This document shows positions 16,825 to 26,087 of a stretch of 64,000 nt of DNA, one piece after another. The notes under the pieces are model-generated. The model was not told where the DNA came from. It did not search any database and saw only the letters and a program-made list of their open reading frames with translations. The stretch lies in NCBI GenBank assembly GCA_965220955.1, contig CBDCRK010000035.1:186001-250000 (forward strand), read 5' to 3'. A program made the position numbers and the translations under genes. Source of the stretch: CBDCRK01 sp965220955 (GTDB taxonomy: Bacteria > Desulfobacterota > Binatia > Bin18 > CBDCRK01). Within the stretch, counting starts at the first letter, position 1; each line of letters starts with the position of its first letter.

Positions 16825-17763
16825 ATGCCATGCTTGCGACTCGCTGCCTTGTTACTCATGCTGCTGATCTTACCCGTAGGGTGTGAGGAAAGCTCCGAGG
16901 ATACTCACCCAGAACCAGCGCAAAGGGGAACCCAACCAAAGCAGAGGGAAGCCCAAGTAGAGCAAGGGGGGACCCAGAGGACTAAGAGAAATTTTCTAGA
17001 GAGCGCGATGAACGGTGACGCTGTTAGGGTTAAGTCGCTCCTAGCCGAAGGAATGGACCCTAATACGAAGGATGAGCGTAGAGGAACGGTCTTGATGCTT
17101 GCGGCTGTCAGAGGTCATGTCAGCGTGGTACAAGCCTTGTTGGACAAAGGCGCCGATGTCAATATACACGAGGACGAAGGAGGGGGGACGGCTCTAATGT
17201 TTGCGGCAGGAGCGGGTCACCTCGCTGTGGTGCAAACCTTGCTGGACCATGGGGCCGATGTCAATGTGCAAGGCCAGGGAGGGGGAACGGCTCTAATGTT
17301 TGCGGCAAGAGGAGGGCATGCCGCTGTGATGCAAGCCTTGTTGGCCAAGGACGCCGATGTCAGTACGAAAAGTGAAAGTGGTATGACGGCTTTACTGATT
17401 TCGGCAGGGTCCGGTCACCTTGCTATGGTACAAGCCTTGTTGGACAAAGGCGCCGATGTCAATGCGAAAAGCGAAAGTGGTATGACGGCTTTACTGATTT
17501 CGGCAGGGTCCGGTCACCTTGCTGTGGTACAAGCCTTGTTGGGCCAAGGCGCCGATGTCAATGCCAAGGAAGATCAATATGGAGGAACGGCTTTACTGAT
17601 TTCGGCAGGGTCAGGTCACCTTGCTGTGGTGCAAACCCTGCTGAACCATGGCGCCGATATCAATGCGGAAAGCAAGGATAGGATGACCGCTTTGGCGCTT
17701 TCGAAACGGGGGGACCATAACGAAATTGTTAAATTACTCAAACAGGCTGGCGCTAAGAAATAA
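16825..17763 (+). CDS. Ankyrin-repeat lipoprotein
   Basis: A 312-residue protein. A lipoprotein signal peptide ends in the lipobox LPVGC (Cys near residue 20), so the mature protein is probably lipid-anchored. A Gln/Glu-rich linker (residues 25-52) is followed by about eight ankyrin repeats of 33 residues (GHLAVVQALLDKGADVNAKS-type). Repeats near 17376-17560 are almost identical in DNA, showing recent unequal duplication. Ankyrin proteins bind other proteins; the partner is unknown. AAGGAGAGAG precedes the ATG. Confidence 0.88.
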   Translation: MPCLRLAALLLMLLILPVGCEESSEDTHPEPAQRGTQPKQREAQVEQGGTQRTKRNFLESAMNGDAVRVKSLLAEGMDPNTKDERRGTVLMLAAVRGHVSVVQALLDKGADVNIHEDEGGGTALMFAAGAGHLAVVQTLLDHGADVNVQGQGGGTALMFAARGGHAAVMQALLAKDADVSTKSESGMTALLISAGSGHLAMVQALLDKGADVNAKSESGMTALLISAGSGHLAVVQALLGQGADVNAKEDQYGGTALLISAGSGHLAVVQTLLNHGADINAESKDRMTALALSKRGDHNEIVKLLKQAGAKK

Positions 17764-17906
17764 ATAACAGTTTCTGCATCCTTAAATTATCCTTAAAACT
17801 GCTTATAGGTGGTCGATTGGCTGGCTGCAGCTCTCCTGATAGGCCTTCTTTGTCAATATGATTTTATTCAAATCATGGGGTTATGACGGCTAGTCATCCT
17901 TTGCCT

Positions 17907-18668
17907 TTACTGTGCCAAAGCCCCACCATCTACCGACATGGCGTGCCCGGTAACAAACGAGGCTGCATCCGAACTCAGCCATACTACAGCTTCAGCAATC
18001 TCTTCGGGTTCCCCAAACCGCCCGACCGGCTCCACTGCCAGCATCTGCGACTCAAACTCTGGCCTCAGTGCAATGCCTCTGGCCACCATAGGCGTGCGGA
18101 TAACACCCGGACACACAGCATTGACCCGAATCCCTGACTTGGCATATTCCAAGGCTGCCGTCTTGGTTAGCCCCACCACCCCATGCTTGCTAGCCACATA
18201 GGCCGAAAGCAGTTGAGCCCCGGCCAGGCCAGCTCCAGAGGCGGTGTTCACAATAGAACCTCCACCTTGCTTGAGCATCTGAGGAATTTCATACTTCATG
18301 CATAACCACACCCCCTTAAGGTTGATGGCCATAACCCGATCCCAGCTTTCCTCCGTATACTCGGTCGTAGTGACTAAGCTACCCTCAATCCCGGCATTAT
18401 TGTGTGTGCAGTCTAGCCGACCGTAGGCTTCCACTGTCTTGTTGACCAGTGCTTCTACCTCGGCTGCTTTCGATACATCGGCTTTAACAAAAATGGCCTC
18501 ACCCCCAGCTTTCTTGATTAGACCCAGGGTTTCTTCGCCACCGTCGACAACCACATCAGCAACCACCACCTTGGCTCCTTCCCGAGCAAAGGCCAGAGCA
18601 GAAGCTTTACCAATCCCCGAGCCTCCGCCAGTTACCAAGGCAATTTTGCCTTCTAAATGTCTTGCCAT
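17907..18668 (-). CDS. SDR family oxidoreductase (first of two paralogues)
   Basis: A 253-residue classical short-chain dehydrogenase: nucleotide motif VTGGGSGIGKASA (residues 10-22), NNAG near residue 88, catalytic Ser-Tyr-Lys in NTASGAGLAG...YVASKHG, and C-terminal VTGHAMSVDGG. It uses NAD(P)(H) on an unknown alcohol or ketone. The start MARHLEGKI has GGAGAAATC upstream; the frame extends 11 codons further but is not needed. About 80% of the visible sequence matches the SDR gene immediately upstream, so this is a tandem duplication. Confidence 0.9.
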   Translation of the reverse strand: MARHLEGKIALVTGGGSGIGKASALAFAREGAKVVVADVVVDGGEETLGLIKKAGGEAIFVKADVSKAAEVEALVNKTVEAYGRLDCTHNNAGIEGSLVTTTEYTEESWDRVMAINLKGVWLCMKYEIPQMLKQGGGSIVNTASGAGLAGAQLLSAYVASKHGVVGLTKTAALEYAKSGIRVNAVCPGVIRTPMVARGIALRPEFESQMLAVEPVGRFGEPEEIAEAVVWLSSDAASFVTGHAMSVDGGALAQ

Positions 18669-18756
18669 TGTGATTTCTCCTTTCCCTAACAAGTTCTTCA
18701 ACCAAGACCAGTTACCCTGTTAATTAGTTACTAGCCTCCCAATCGAGCCCTTACCT

Positions 18757-19518
18757 TTACTGGGCGGTGATACCACCATCTACCGCCATCGCATGCCCTG
18801 TCACAAAGGAGGCCGCATCCGAGCATAGCCACACCACGGCCTCTGCGATCTCCTCAGGCCTTCCCATCCGTCCCACCGGTTCTCCGGCTGCCATCCTTTC
18901 TGCCCTTTGGGGGCGGTGGTCTGTGATTCTTGCCATCATCGGTGTATCAATGGCTCCCGGACATATGGCATTCACCCGCACCCCTGACTTGGCATATTCC
19001 AGGGCGGCTGTTTTCGTTAGCCCCACAACCCCGTGTTTACTTGCTACATAAGCCGAACCACGCCGGAATCCGACTAGACCGGCTGCTGAGGCGGTGTTCA
19101 CAATTGCCCCACTCCCTTGCTTGAGCATCTGGGGAATTTCGTGCTTCATACACAACCACACCCCTTTGAGGTTGATGGTAATAACACGGTCCCAGCTCTC
19201 TTCGGCGTAATCGGGAGTAGTAGCCGCACTCCCTTCGATCCCGGCGTTATTATACGCGCAATCCAGACGTCCGTAAGTTTCGACAGCCTTGTTGATCAGC
19301 GCCTCTACCTCGGCTGTCTTGGACACATCCGCTTTGACAAAAATAGCCTCACCTCCAGCTTTTTTGATCAGGCCTATGGTCTCTTCCCCACCCTCAACAA
19401 CCATATCAGCCACAATAACTTTTGCGCCTTCTCTAGCAAACGCCAGGGCAGAAGCTCTACCAATTCCCGAGCCGCCACCCGTTACCAGAGCAACTTTACC
19501 TTCTAATTGTCCTGCCAT
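18757..19518 (-). CDS. SDR family oxidoreductase (second paralogue)
   Basis: A 253-residue SDR, paralogue of its downstream neighbour: VTGGGSGIGRASA, NNAGIEGSAATT, catalytic YVASKHGVVGLTK and VTGHAMAVDGG. The start MAGQLEGKV follows AAGGAGGATCCA. The annotated frame stays open a further 37 codons upstream through a 17-bp tandem repeat, but that extension (RDKALPETKAL-like) is repeat-derived and unlikely to be translated. Substrate unknown. The SDR pair sits head-to-tail. Confidence 0.9.
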   Translation of the reverse strand: MAGQLEGKVALVTGGGSGIGRASALAFAREGAKVIVADMVVEGGEETIGLIKKAGGEAIFVKADVSKTAEVEALINKAVETYGRLDCAYNNAGIEGSAATTPDYAEESWDRVITINLKGVWLCMKHEIPQMLKQGSGAIVNTASAAGLVGFRRGSAYVASKHGVVGLTKTAALEYAKSGVRVNAICPGAIDTPMMARITDHRPQRAERMAAGEPVGRMGRPEEIAEAVVWLCSDAASFVTGHAMAVDGGITAQ

Positions 19519-19567
19519 TGGATCCTCCTTCTTGGGTTTGTTTCTTACCTTGTCGAACAGTGCCTTT

Positions 19568-19650
19568 GTCTCTGGCAAAGCCTTGTCTCTGGCAAAGCCT
19601 TGTCTCTGGCAAAGCCTTGTCTCTGGCAAAGCCTTGTCTCTGGCAAAGCC
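19568..19650. repeat. 17-bp tandem repeat, about 4.9 copies
   Basis: The unit GTCTCTGGCAAAGCCTT repeats without gaps or mismatches from 19568 to 19650. It lies upstream of the minus-strand SDR gene. Contiguous units without spacers rule out a CRISPR array. Confidence 0.92.
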
Positions 19651-19817
19651 CGCTTACAGCGTATTATGACCGCTCTTTACTCCTTCTTGCTCCCTGTAGC
19701 AAGCAAAATGCCCGATCTGTAGTGGTCAAACGGCTTTGCTGTTGAACGCTGGTTGTCCGCTTCACTTCCTCTACATACTTGCCAATAATTCTGGTTTAGT
19801 ATGCCAGCCTTTTGAGC

Positions 19818-19846
19818 TTGACTTAAGGTATACGATGCTGGATAGT
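19818..19846 (+). promoter_or_regulatory. Candidate sigma70-type promoter for the GST gene
   Basis: TTGACT, a 17-base spacer and GATAGT lie about 40 bases before the GST start. The -10 match is partial. Confidence 0.35.
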
Positions 19847-19883
19847 TCTAGAGTCGAAAATTTTTCTTCAGGAGGATTTGCAT

Positions 19884-20531
19884 ATGAAACTCTACAGCCT
19901 AGCGCTGAGTAACTTTGCTTCGAAGAGCCGCATTGCTATCTACGAGAAGGGGCTCAACATCGAGATAGCCGATCCCCCGGGCGGGTTCGGTTCTGACGAG
20001 TACAAGAAGATCAATCCTCTAGGCAAAATTCCCACTCTTGATGCCGATGGACAGATTATTGCCGAGTCCGAAGTAATCAACGAATACCTGGAAGACAAAT
20101 TCCCGGAAAAACCTCTTCTGCCCAAAGACCCTGAGGGTCGGGCTCGCGTGCGTTCCTTCACTCGCCTTCACGATCTCTATATAGATCCGCCGATTCGGAC
20201 ACTCTTTGGTCATATGGACCCTAAGAACCGGGATGCCAAAGTGGTAGAGGAAAAGTTGTCCGAGGTATCAAGCCGCCTCGATCAGCTTGAGGGCATGCTG
20301 TCAGATGGCCCGTGGGCGAGTGGGGACATGTTTACCTTCGCCGACGCTACCCTAACACCAACAATATTCTTTGCCGTGAACCTGCTCCCCGCAGCCTTTG
20401 GTGCTAAATCTCCCCTTGAAGGACGGTCCAAGCTTGCCGCTTGGTGGGGGCGGGTACAGGAACACCCCTCGACCAAGAAGGCACTCGGTGAGCAGGGCGC
20501 AGCCCTGGCCGCAATGCAGGGACGTAGTTAG
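19884..20531 (+). CDS. Glutathione S-transferase family protein
   Basis: A 215-residue GST-fold protein. The N-terminal thioredoxin-like domain (residues 1-80) has the early Ser in LSNFASKSRI, the conserved NPLGKIPTL cis-proline and AESEVINEYLE glutathione-binding motif; an all-helical C-terminal domain follows with FTFADATLTP. Expected activity is conjugation or thiol exchange with glutathione. The start at ATG 19884 has AGGAGG 9 bases upstream; an upstream TTG is not preferred. Confidence 0.88.
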   Translation: MKLYSLALSNFASKSRIAIYEKGLNIEIADPPGGFGSDEYKKINPLGKIPTLDADGQIIAESEVINEYLEDKFPEKPLLPKDPEGRARVRSFTRLHDLYIDPPIRTLFGHMDPKNRDAKVVEEKLSEVSSRLDQLEGMLSDGPWASGDMFTFADATLTPTIFFAVNLLPAAFGAKSPLEGRSKLAAWWGRVQEHPSTKKALGEQGAALAAMQGRS

Positions 20532-20600
20532 AGAGAGTGCTAAAAGCTAGTCACTGTCACGAAATACCTGCAAGACCTGTATCGATCACCCCCACCCTGA

Positions 20601-20622
20601 CCCTCCCCCGTCGAGGGGAGGG
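20601..20622 (+). terminator. CCCTCCCC-GGGGAGGG hairpin after the GST gene
   Basis: A perfect 8-bp GC-only stem with a 6-base loop, followed shortly by CTTTT. It also resembles the CCCTCACC/CCCTCTCC repeat family seen elsewhere, so it may be a repeat that acts as a terminator. Confidence 0.5.
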
Positions 20623-20688
20623 AAGCTTTTATATGTGGCCAGATGGGAATAGTGTTATGCCCGTTTTTATAAAGGAGGAGGAACTCCC

Positions 20689-22737
20689 ATGAGCGAGTTG
20701 CAGCCGCACGTTGCGCATGTGGTTTGCCCGCATGACTGCCCGGATTCATGTCTTATGGATGTAACCATCGAGGACGGGCGGGCAATCAAGATCACCGCCA
20801 ACAAAGAGCATCCCTACACTCGGGGTGCCCTCTGCGCCAAGGTGAATAAGTTCCTTGACCGGGTGTATGCGCCTGACCGGCTTCTCTACCCAGTCAGGCG
20901 GGTGGGACCTAAAGGGCCAGGAGGGTCGTTCGAGCAGATCTCCTGGGAAGAAGCCATCAAAACTGTGGCGCAAAAGATGCGTGAGGCAATCGCTCTGCAT
21001 GGACCGCAGTCGATCCTGCCTTACTCCTATCGCGGTAACAACGGTGTCTACCAGAGTAACGGTATGGACCGCCGCTTCTTTCACGCGCTCGGTGCTTCAA
21101 CCCTCGCCCGCACTATCTGCGCCGGTGGTCTGTACGGTGCTCTGGCCTATTCCGATGTTTTCTTTGGCTATGCGCCCGAGGGGCTGGTGGAAAGCCGTCT
21201 GATCCTATTCTGGGCGTCAAACCCACTCAACACTGGTCTACACGTCTGGCCGCTGGTGCTGGAGGCTAAACGTCGCGGCGCCAAGCTTATTGCCATCGAC
21301 CCTTATCGCTCGCGGACTGCCCATGCATGTGATGAGCACGTGTTCTTGCGACCGGGTACCGATGCGGCCCTGGCCCTGGGAATGATGAAGGTGATCGAAG
21401 AAGAGGGATTGGTTGATCATGAGTATGTGCAGAACTACACCGTTGGGTATGAGCTACTTGCTGAGCGGATCCGTTCTCTGTCTCTGGCTGATCTCTCCCA
21501 GGCTTGCGATGTTCCGATAACCAAGATCCAGGATCTTGCCCGGACATTTGCCACTACCCGGCCGGCAACAATCCGCATGGGCATCGGCATCCAGCGCTCT
21601 GGCGGTGCTGCTGCGGCCATACGGGCGGTGGCTTGCCTGCCGGCTTTAACCGGAGCCTGGCGCCAGGTCGGCGGTGGATTATGTACCGTTGGCGGGGCCA
21701 TGTTCACAGCCCAGAACATGAACGCAGCCATGCGGCCTGATCTGTCTCCACCAGGCACCCGCGAGGTCAACATGGTGCGCTTGGCCGAGCACCTCCTTGA
21801 CCCCAATTACACCCCCCCAATCAAGGTCCTCTATGTTTACAACTGTAACCTCGCTGCTTCCCTGCCTGACCAATACGCCGTACGCCAGGCACTGCAGCGG
21901 CCGGACCTTTTTACCGTGGTGCATGATATGTTCCTCACGGATAGCGCAGACTATGCCGACATGGTGATTCCAGCAACCTCTCCGCTAGAACATGACGACC
22001 TGGTGCTGGCTTATGGCGGGGATTTTGGCAGCTTTAGCCGCCAGGCGGTGGAGCCCATGGGCAAAGCGAAATCCAACGTTGAGGTTTTCCAACTGCTGGG
22101 GCAGGCACTGGGCGTTACTGAGCCGTCTGTGTATGTTTCCGCTCAGGAGTTCACGGCGGAAGTGCTGAAAAAAGGACTGTCAGCCAACCAGTTTGTCTCG
22201 CAGCCCTTTATGCAGACTCGGGAAAGACCGGACTTGCTGCCCCGGGCTAAGGGCGGATTCCACACGCCGTCGGGTAAGTTTGAATTCTACTGCGAGAAGA
22301 TGGCCCAGGACGACCTTGATCCCCTGCCGGCTTTTGTACTGCCGCACGAAACCTTGGGTAACAGTCACTATCCCCTAAATTTCCTCCCTCGCAAGCACAA
22401 GGACTCGCTTAATTCTTCGTACGGTCACCTGCCGATTATGCGCCGCCAGGAAAAACAGGCCCATACGCTGGAGATGCATCCCCAGGATGCCCAAAACCGA
22501 GGACTGTATGACGGGAAAGAGGTGCGGGTATTCAATGATCGGGGGCAATTTATTATCCCGCTGAAGATTTCAGCCAACGTGCCGCTGGGTACCGTGGCCA
22601 CCTTCTGGGGCTGGTGGGATAAGCTTTCGGGTGGCAAGGGAAATGTAAACAATGTGACCTCCTCAGCCCTTACCGATCTTGGTGGTGGGGCTACGTTCTA
22701 TGACTGCCGCGTAGAAGTAGAGGGTTGGACGGGATGA
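20689..22737 (+). CDS. Molybdopterin-dependent oxidoreductase
   Basis: A 682-residue member of the DMSO-reductase superfamily. An N-terminal 4Fe-4S site is shown by CPHDCPDSC plus GALCAKVNKF (residues 11-55); the bis-MGD domains follow, with YRGNNGVYQSNG and MVIPATSPLEHDD, and a C-terminal dinucleotide-binding domain ends with FWGWWDK. No twin-arginine signal is present, so it is probably cytosolic. Formate dehydrogenase-, thiosulfate/polysulfide- or pyrogallol-type activities cannot be separated by eye. GGAGGAGG precedes the ATG. The stop overlaps the next start (ATGA). Confidence 0.88.
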   Translation: MSELQPHVAHVVCPHDCPDSCLMDVTIEDGRAIKITANKEHPYTRGALCAKVNKFLDRVYAPDRLLYPVRRVGPKGPGGSFEQISWEEAIKTVAQKMREAIALHGPQSILPYSYRGNNGVYQSNGMDRRFFHALGASTLARTICAGGLYGALAYSDVFFGYAPEGLVESRLILFWASNPLNTGLHVWPLVLEAKRRGAKLIAIDPYRSRTAHACDEHVFLRPGTDAALALGMMKVIEEEGLVDHEYVQNYTVGYELLAERIRSLSLADLSQACDVPITKIQDLARTFATTRPATIRMGIGIQRSGGAAAAIRAVACLPALTGAWRQVGGGLCTVGGAMFTAQNMNAAMRPDLSPPGTREVNMVRLAEHLLDPNYTPPIKVLYVYNCNLAASLPDQYAVRQALQRPDLFTVVHDMFLTDSADYADMVIPATSPLEHDDLVLAYGGDFGSFSRQAVEPMGKAKSNVEVFQLLGQALGVTEPSVYVSAQEFTAEVLKKGLSANQFVSQPFMQTRERPDLLPRAKGGFHTPSGKFEFYCEKMAQDDLDPLPAFVLPHETLGNSHYPLNFLPRKHKDSLNSSYGHLPIMRRQEKQAHTLEMHPQDAQNRGLYDGKEVRVFNDRGQFIIPLKISANVPLGTVATFWGWWDKLSGGKGNVNNVTSSALTDLGGGATFYDCRVEVEGWTG

Positions 22738-24662
22738 CTAACCTACAAGTAGTGCCATACGGATCTTGGAAATCACCGATTACCTCAGATCTGATTGTTT
22801 CTGCCACCATTGGGTTTGGGCAGATTGCGCTCGATGGTGGAGATATTTACTGGACCGAGATGCGCCCAACCGAAGGCGGGCGCAATGTTATTGTGCGGCG
22901 AAAGCCAGATGGGCAAATCACTGAGGTAACTCCCTTTCCGTTCAGCGCTCGTACGCGTGTCCATGAGTATGGTGGTAGCTCTTTTGTTGTCAGGCAGGGC
23001 ATAGTCTACTTTACTAACTTTGCCGACCAGCGTATCTATTATCAAGCTCCGGATTCGGCTCCAAAGCCGCTCACGCCTGCTACCGACCTGCGCTATGCGG
23101 ATGGTGTGATTGATCGCCGCCGGGATCGTCTGATCTGCGTGCGCGAAGATCACACTAGTGCCGGGCGCGAGGCGATCAACACTTTAGTAAGTCTTGATCT
23201 TAAAAGTGGGGATGCCCAAGTGCTTGTCTCGGGGAATGATTTTTACTCCTCACCACGCCCTAGCCCTGATAGCTCTTGCTTAGCCTGGCTTACCTGGAAC
23301 CATCCCAATATGCCCTGGGATGGAACCGAGCTGTGGATTGGCGAGTTAACGACCGATGGCTCTCTGAGCCGAACTGAGCGGGTTGCGGGTGGTGTTGATG
23401 AATCCATCTTCCAGCCGGAGTGGTCGCCGGATGGTGTGCTCTGCTTTGTTTCTGATCGAACGGGCTGGTGGAATCTCTACCGCTGGCGGGATCGACACAC
23501 TGAACCGTTGTGTGAGATGGAGGCCGAGTTCGGCCGGCCGCAGTGGGTTTTTGGCCTGTCTACCTATGCATTCGAGTCAGCCAAGCGTATTATTTGTACT
23601 TACGGTAAGCAAGGAACCCGGCACTTGGCCAGCCTGGATATAACAGCACGCAAACTTGAAACAATTGCAACTCCTTACACTGAGATATGGGATCTACAGA
23701 CAGCTCCAGGGCGGGTTGTACTTGGCGTAGGCTCACCAACAGAGCCTGCGTCCATTGTTCAGCTTGATCTAGCCACCCGCCAGCTTGAGGTACTGCGTCG
23801 CTCCAGCAATATAGCGATTGATTCTGGCTATCTGTCAACTCCGCAAGCCGTTGAGTTCCCGACAGAACAGGGGCTGACAGCGCATGCCTTCTTCTATGCG
23901 CCACAAAACCGCGATTATATAGCCCCGTCTGATGAGCGTTCGCCACTGGTTGTGAAAAGCCATGGCGGGCCGACCGCTGCCACTTCGACTACGTTCAATT
24001 TGGGGATTCAGTACTGGACCAGCCGCGGTATTGCCGTGCTTGATGTGAACTATGGCGGCAGCACTGGCTATGGCCGCGCCTATCGACAACGGCTTAACGG
24101 CCAGTGGGGTGTGGTTGACATTGACGACTGCGTAAACGCTGTGCGCTACCTGATCGAGCGCGGCGAAGTTGACGACAACCGGCTTACTATCACCGGAGGC
24201 AGCGCGGGTGGCTATACAACCCTCTGCGCGCTTACCTTCCGCAATATTTTTAAAGCTGGGGCCAGCTACTATGGTATTAGCGATTTGGAAGCTTTGGCCA
24301 GGGATACGCACAAGTTTGAGTCGCGTTACCTGGATCGGTTAATTGGTCCTTATCCACAGCGGCGAGACCTCTACCAGCAGCGCTCGCCCATTCACTTTAG
24401 TGATCGTCTCTCCTGCCCGTTAATCCTCTTTCAGGGACTTGAGGATAAAATTGTTCCCCCCAATCAGGCTGAGTTAATGGTTGAAGTGCTGCGAGCTAAG
24501 GGGTTGCCGGTTGCCTATGTTCCGTTTGAGGGTGAGCAGCATGGTTTCCGCCGCGCCGAGAACATCAAGCGCGCGTTAGATGGCGAGCTCTACTTTTATT
24601 CACGAATCTTTGGCTTTGAACTCGCCGATCTCGTAGAGCCAGTGCCCATCGAGAACCTTTGA
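22734..24662 (+). CDS. S9 family prolyl-oligopeptidase-like serine peptidase
   Basis: A 642-residue protein: beta-propeller (about residues 20-370, with SPRPSPDSSCLAWLTW and FQPEWSPDGVLCFVSDRTGW) plus alpha/beta-hydrolase domain. The nucleophile is in GGSAGGYTTL, the acid in QGLEDKIVPP and the His in GEQHGFR. It cleaves short peptides or acts as an acylaminoacyl peptidase. The ATG at 22734 overlaps the preceding TGA, so translation is coupled to the molybdopterin gene, an unusual partnership. Confidence 0.9.
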   Translation: MTNLQVVPYGSWKSPITSDLIVSATIGFGQIALDGGDIYWTEMRPTEGGRNVIVRRKPDGQITEVTPFPFSARTRVHEYGGSSFVVRQGIVYFTNFADQRIYYQAPDSAPKPLTPATDLRYADGVIDRRRDRLICVREDHTSAGREAINTLVSLDLKSGDAQVLVSGNDFYSSPRPSPDSSCLAWLTWNHPNMPWDGTELWIGELTTDGSLSRTERVAGGVDESIFQPEWSPDGVLCFVSDRTGWWNLYRWRDRHTEPLCEMEAEFGRPQWVFGLSTYAFESAKRIICTYGKQGTRHLASLDITARKLETIATPYTEIWDLQTAPGRVVLGVGSPTEPASIVQLDLATRQLEVLRRSSNIAIDSGYLSTPQAVEFPTEQGLTAHAFFYAPQNRDYIAPSDERSPLVVKSHGGPTAATSTTFNLGIQYWTSRGIAVLDVNYGGSTGYGRAYRQRLNGQWGVVDIDDCVNAVRYLIERGEVDDNRLTITGGSAGGYTTLCALTFRNIFKAGASYYGISDLEALARDTHKFESRYLDRLIGPYPQRRDLYQQRSPIHFSDRLSCPLILFQGLEDKIVPPNQAELMVEVLRAKGLPVAYVPFEGEQHGFRRAENIKRALDGELYFYSRIFGFELADLVEPVPIENL

Positions 24663-24696
24663 GGCGCTCTGAGCTGGTTTTTCCCTGTCTGGGTAT

Positions 24697-25179
24697 TTAT
24701 GAGATTGAATCTGTCACCTCAGCATGGATGCGCAGCAGGTCGGGAATGGTTTCCGGCGGTCGGCGGCCAAGCCCGCACTCGGTAGCAATGCCGAAGTCCG
24801 AGCCAACCCGCTGCGCGGCCTCAATCCGTTGCCGTGCCCCTTCAACACCATCGGTAAAATGCACCAGCCCCAGGTAAAGTTCCGTCTCGGGGCGACGCTT
24901 GAGGTTCTGCAGCAGGGCAAAATAGGCATCGTCAGTCCGGCCGCGAGGCACCGGCATATGGACCCAGTGGATGGGTCGTTTGACAGCGGCCGTCGACACG
25001 GCGGCTGTCGATACAGCATTGGCAACCTCAACCAGGTTAGCTGCATCCTCTGGCTGTTTGAAGTGGCTGTGCTCATAGTCGCCGTAGCAAAGATGATAGC
25101 CCAGCCTCAACGTCGGCCGGAGCCCGACATACTGTCGGTCTTCTGGCACAGCAAGGCACAACCAAAGAAAAGTTGACAC
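24697..25179 (-). pseudogene. MetE-like/cobalamin-independent methionine synthase family, C-terminal fragment
   Basis: The frame encodes LRLGYHLCYGDYEHSHF, NLVEVANAVS, HWVHMPVPRGR and LGLVHFTDGVEGARQRIE, the C-terminal half of a MetE-like (UROD/MetE superfamily) protein, ending GIATECGLGRRPPETIPDLL and a stop. The N-terminal ~200 residues of the family are absent: the first 20-odd codons have no family match and no start is convincing. A small internal STAAV duplication is visible. So this is a truncated relic, not a working enzyme. Confidence 0.7.
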
Positions 25180-25231
25180 AAACCGCCGCCAGAAGTAGCA
25201 TTCTGTTTATCTTAATTGAGGGAGGTGGGTA

Positions 25232-26050
25232 ATGCAGACTCACAAAGTAACCGGAGGCGGTGGTATTGAGTTGCATGTTGAAGAGACAGGGAACACCAAT
25301 GGACAGCCTATTCTCTTTATCCATGGCTTCTCGCAGTGTCGACTGGCCTGGAACAAGCAAATGGACTCAGACCTGGCCAGAGATTTCCGGCCGGTTGCCA
25401 TGGATGTCCGTGGCCACGGATTATCGGAAAAGCCCCGCGATGCCTACGGCGACTCGAAACTCTGGGCCGACGACGTTAATGCGGTCATTCAGACGCTCGG
25501 CCTGGACCATCCCATCCTTAGCGGCTGGTCTTATGGTGGCTTAATCATCTGTGACTATGTTCGCTTTTATGGCGAGGATCATATTGCGGGTATCAACCTG
25601 GTAGGAGCGATCTCGAAACTCGGAACTGATGCGGCCTCGGCAGTAATAAATCCCGAGCTTCGTACTCTTGCGCCGAGTCTCTTCTCTAACGATACCGAGG
25701 AGACTACTCGCGCTCTCCAGACTTTTCTGCGCCTGTGTGTATACGAGGAGCCCTCGCCCGCCGACTTTTATTTCTTCCTGGGCTATAACCTTATTGTACC
25801 CCCCTATGTGCGCCAGGGTCTTTTCTCTCGCTCTCTGGAGAATGACGATTTGCTGCCGCAGATTCGCAAGCCTGTGCTGATTACCCATGGCCAGAAAGAC
25901 GCCATTGTGCTGCTAGCAGCCGCCGAGCAGAATGCGGCGGCCATTCCTCATGCGCAGACATCCTTCTATCCCAATGTTGGCCATGCTCCGTTCTGGGAAG
26001 ATGCCCCACGGTTTAACCGTGAGCTGCGAGCATTTGCCCAGGCTCTGTAA
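25232..26050 (+). CDS. Alpha/beta hydrolase
   Basis: A 272-residue alpha/beta-hydrolase of the haloperoxidase/lipase-like group. The oxyanion region FIHGFSQCRLAW is at residues 28-39, the nucleophile in LSGWSYGGLI (Ser near residue 98), the acid in THGQKDAIV and the His in VGHAPFWED. It probably hydrolyses an ester, lactone or C-C bond; the substrate is unknown. GGAGGTGGG precedes the ATG. It is cotranscribed with the PLP decarboxylase 40 bases downstream. Confidence 0.9.
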   Translation: MQTHKVTGGGGIELHVEETGNTNGQPILFIHGFSQCRLAWNKQMDSDLARDFRPVAMDVRGHGLSEKPRDAYGDSKLWADDVNAVIQTLGLDHPILSGWSYGGLIICDYVRFYGEDHIAGINLVGAISKLGTDAASAVINPELRTLAPSLFSNDTEETTRALQTFLRLCVYEEPSPADFYFFLGYNLIVPPYVRQGLFSRSLENDDLLPQIRKPVLITHGQKDAIVLLAAAEQNAAAIPHAQTSFYPNVGHAPFWEDAPRFNRELRAFAQAL

Positions 26051-26087
26051 AAGGGAGCAATCAAGTATCTGATTTTCGGGATAGATT

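Noticed and set aside
19568..19650. CRISPR array
   Set aside because: Units of 17 bp are contiguous with no spacers.
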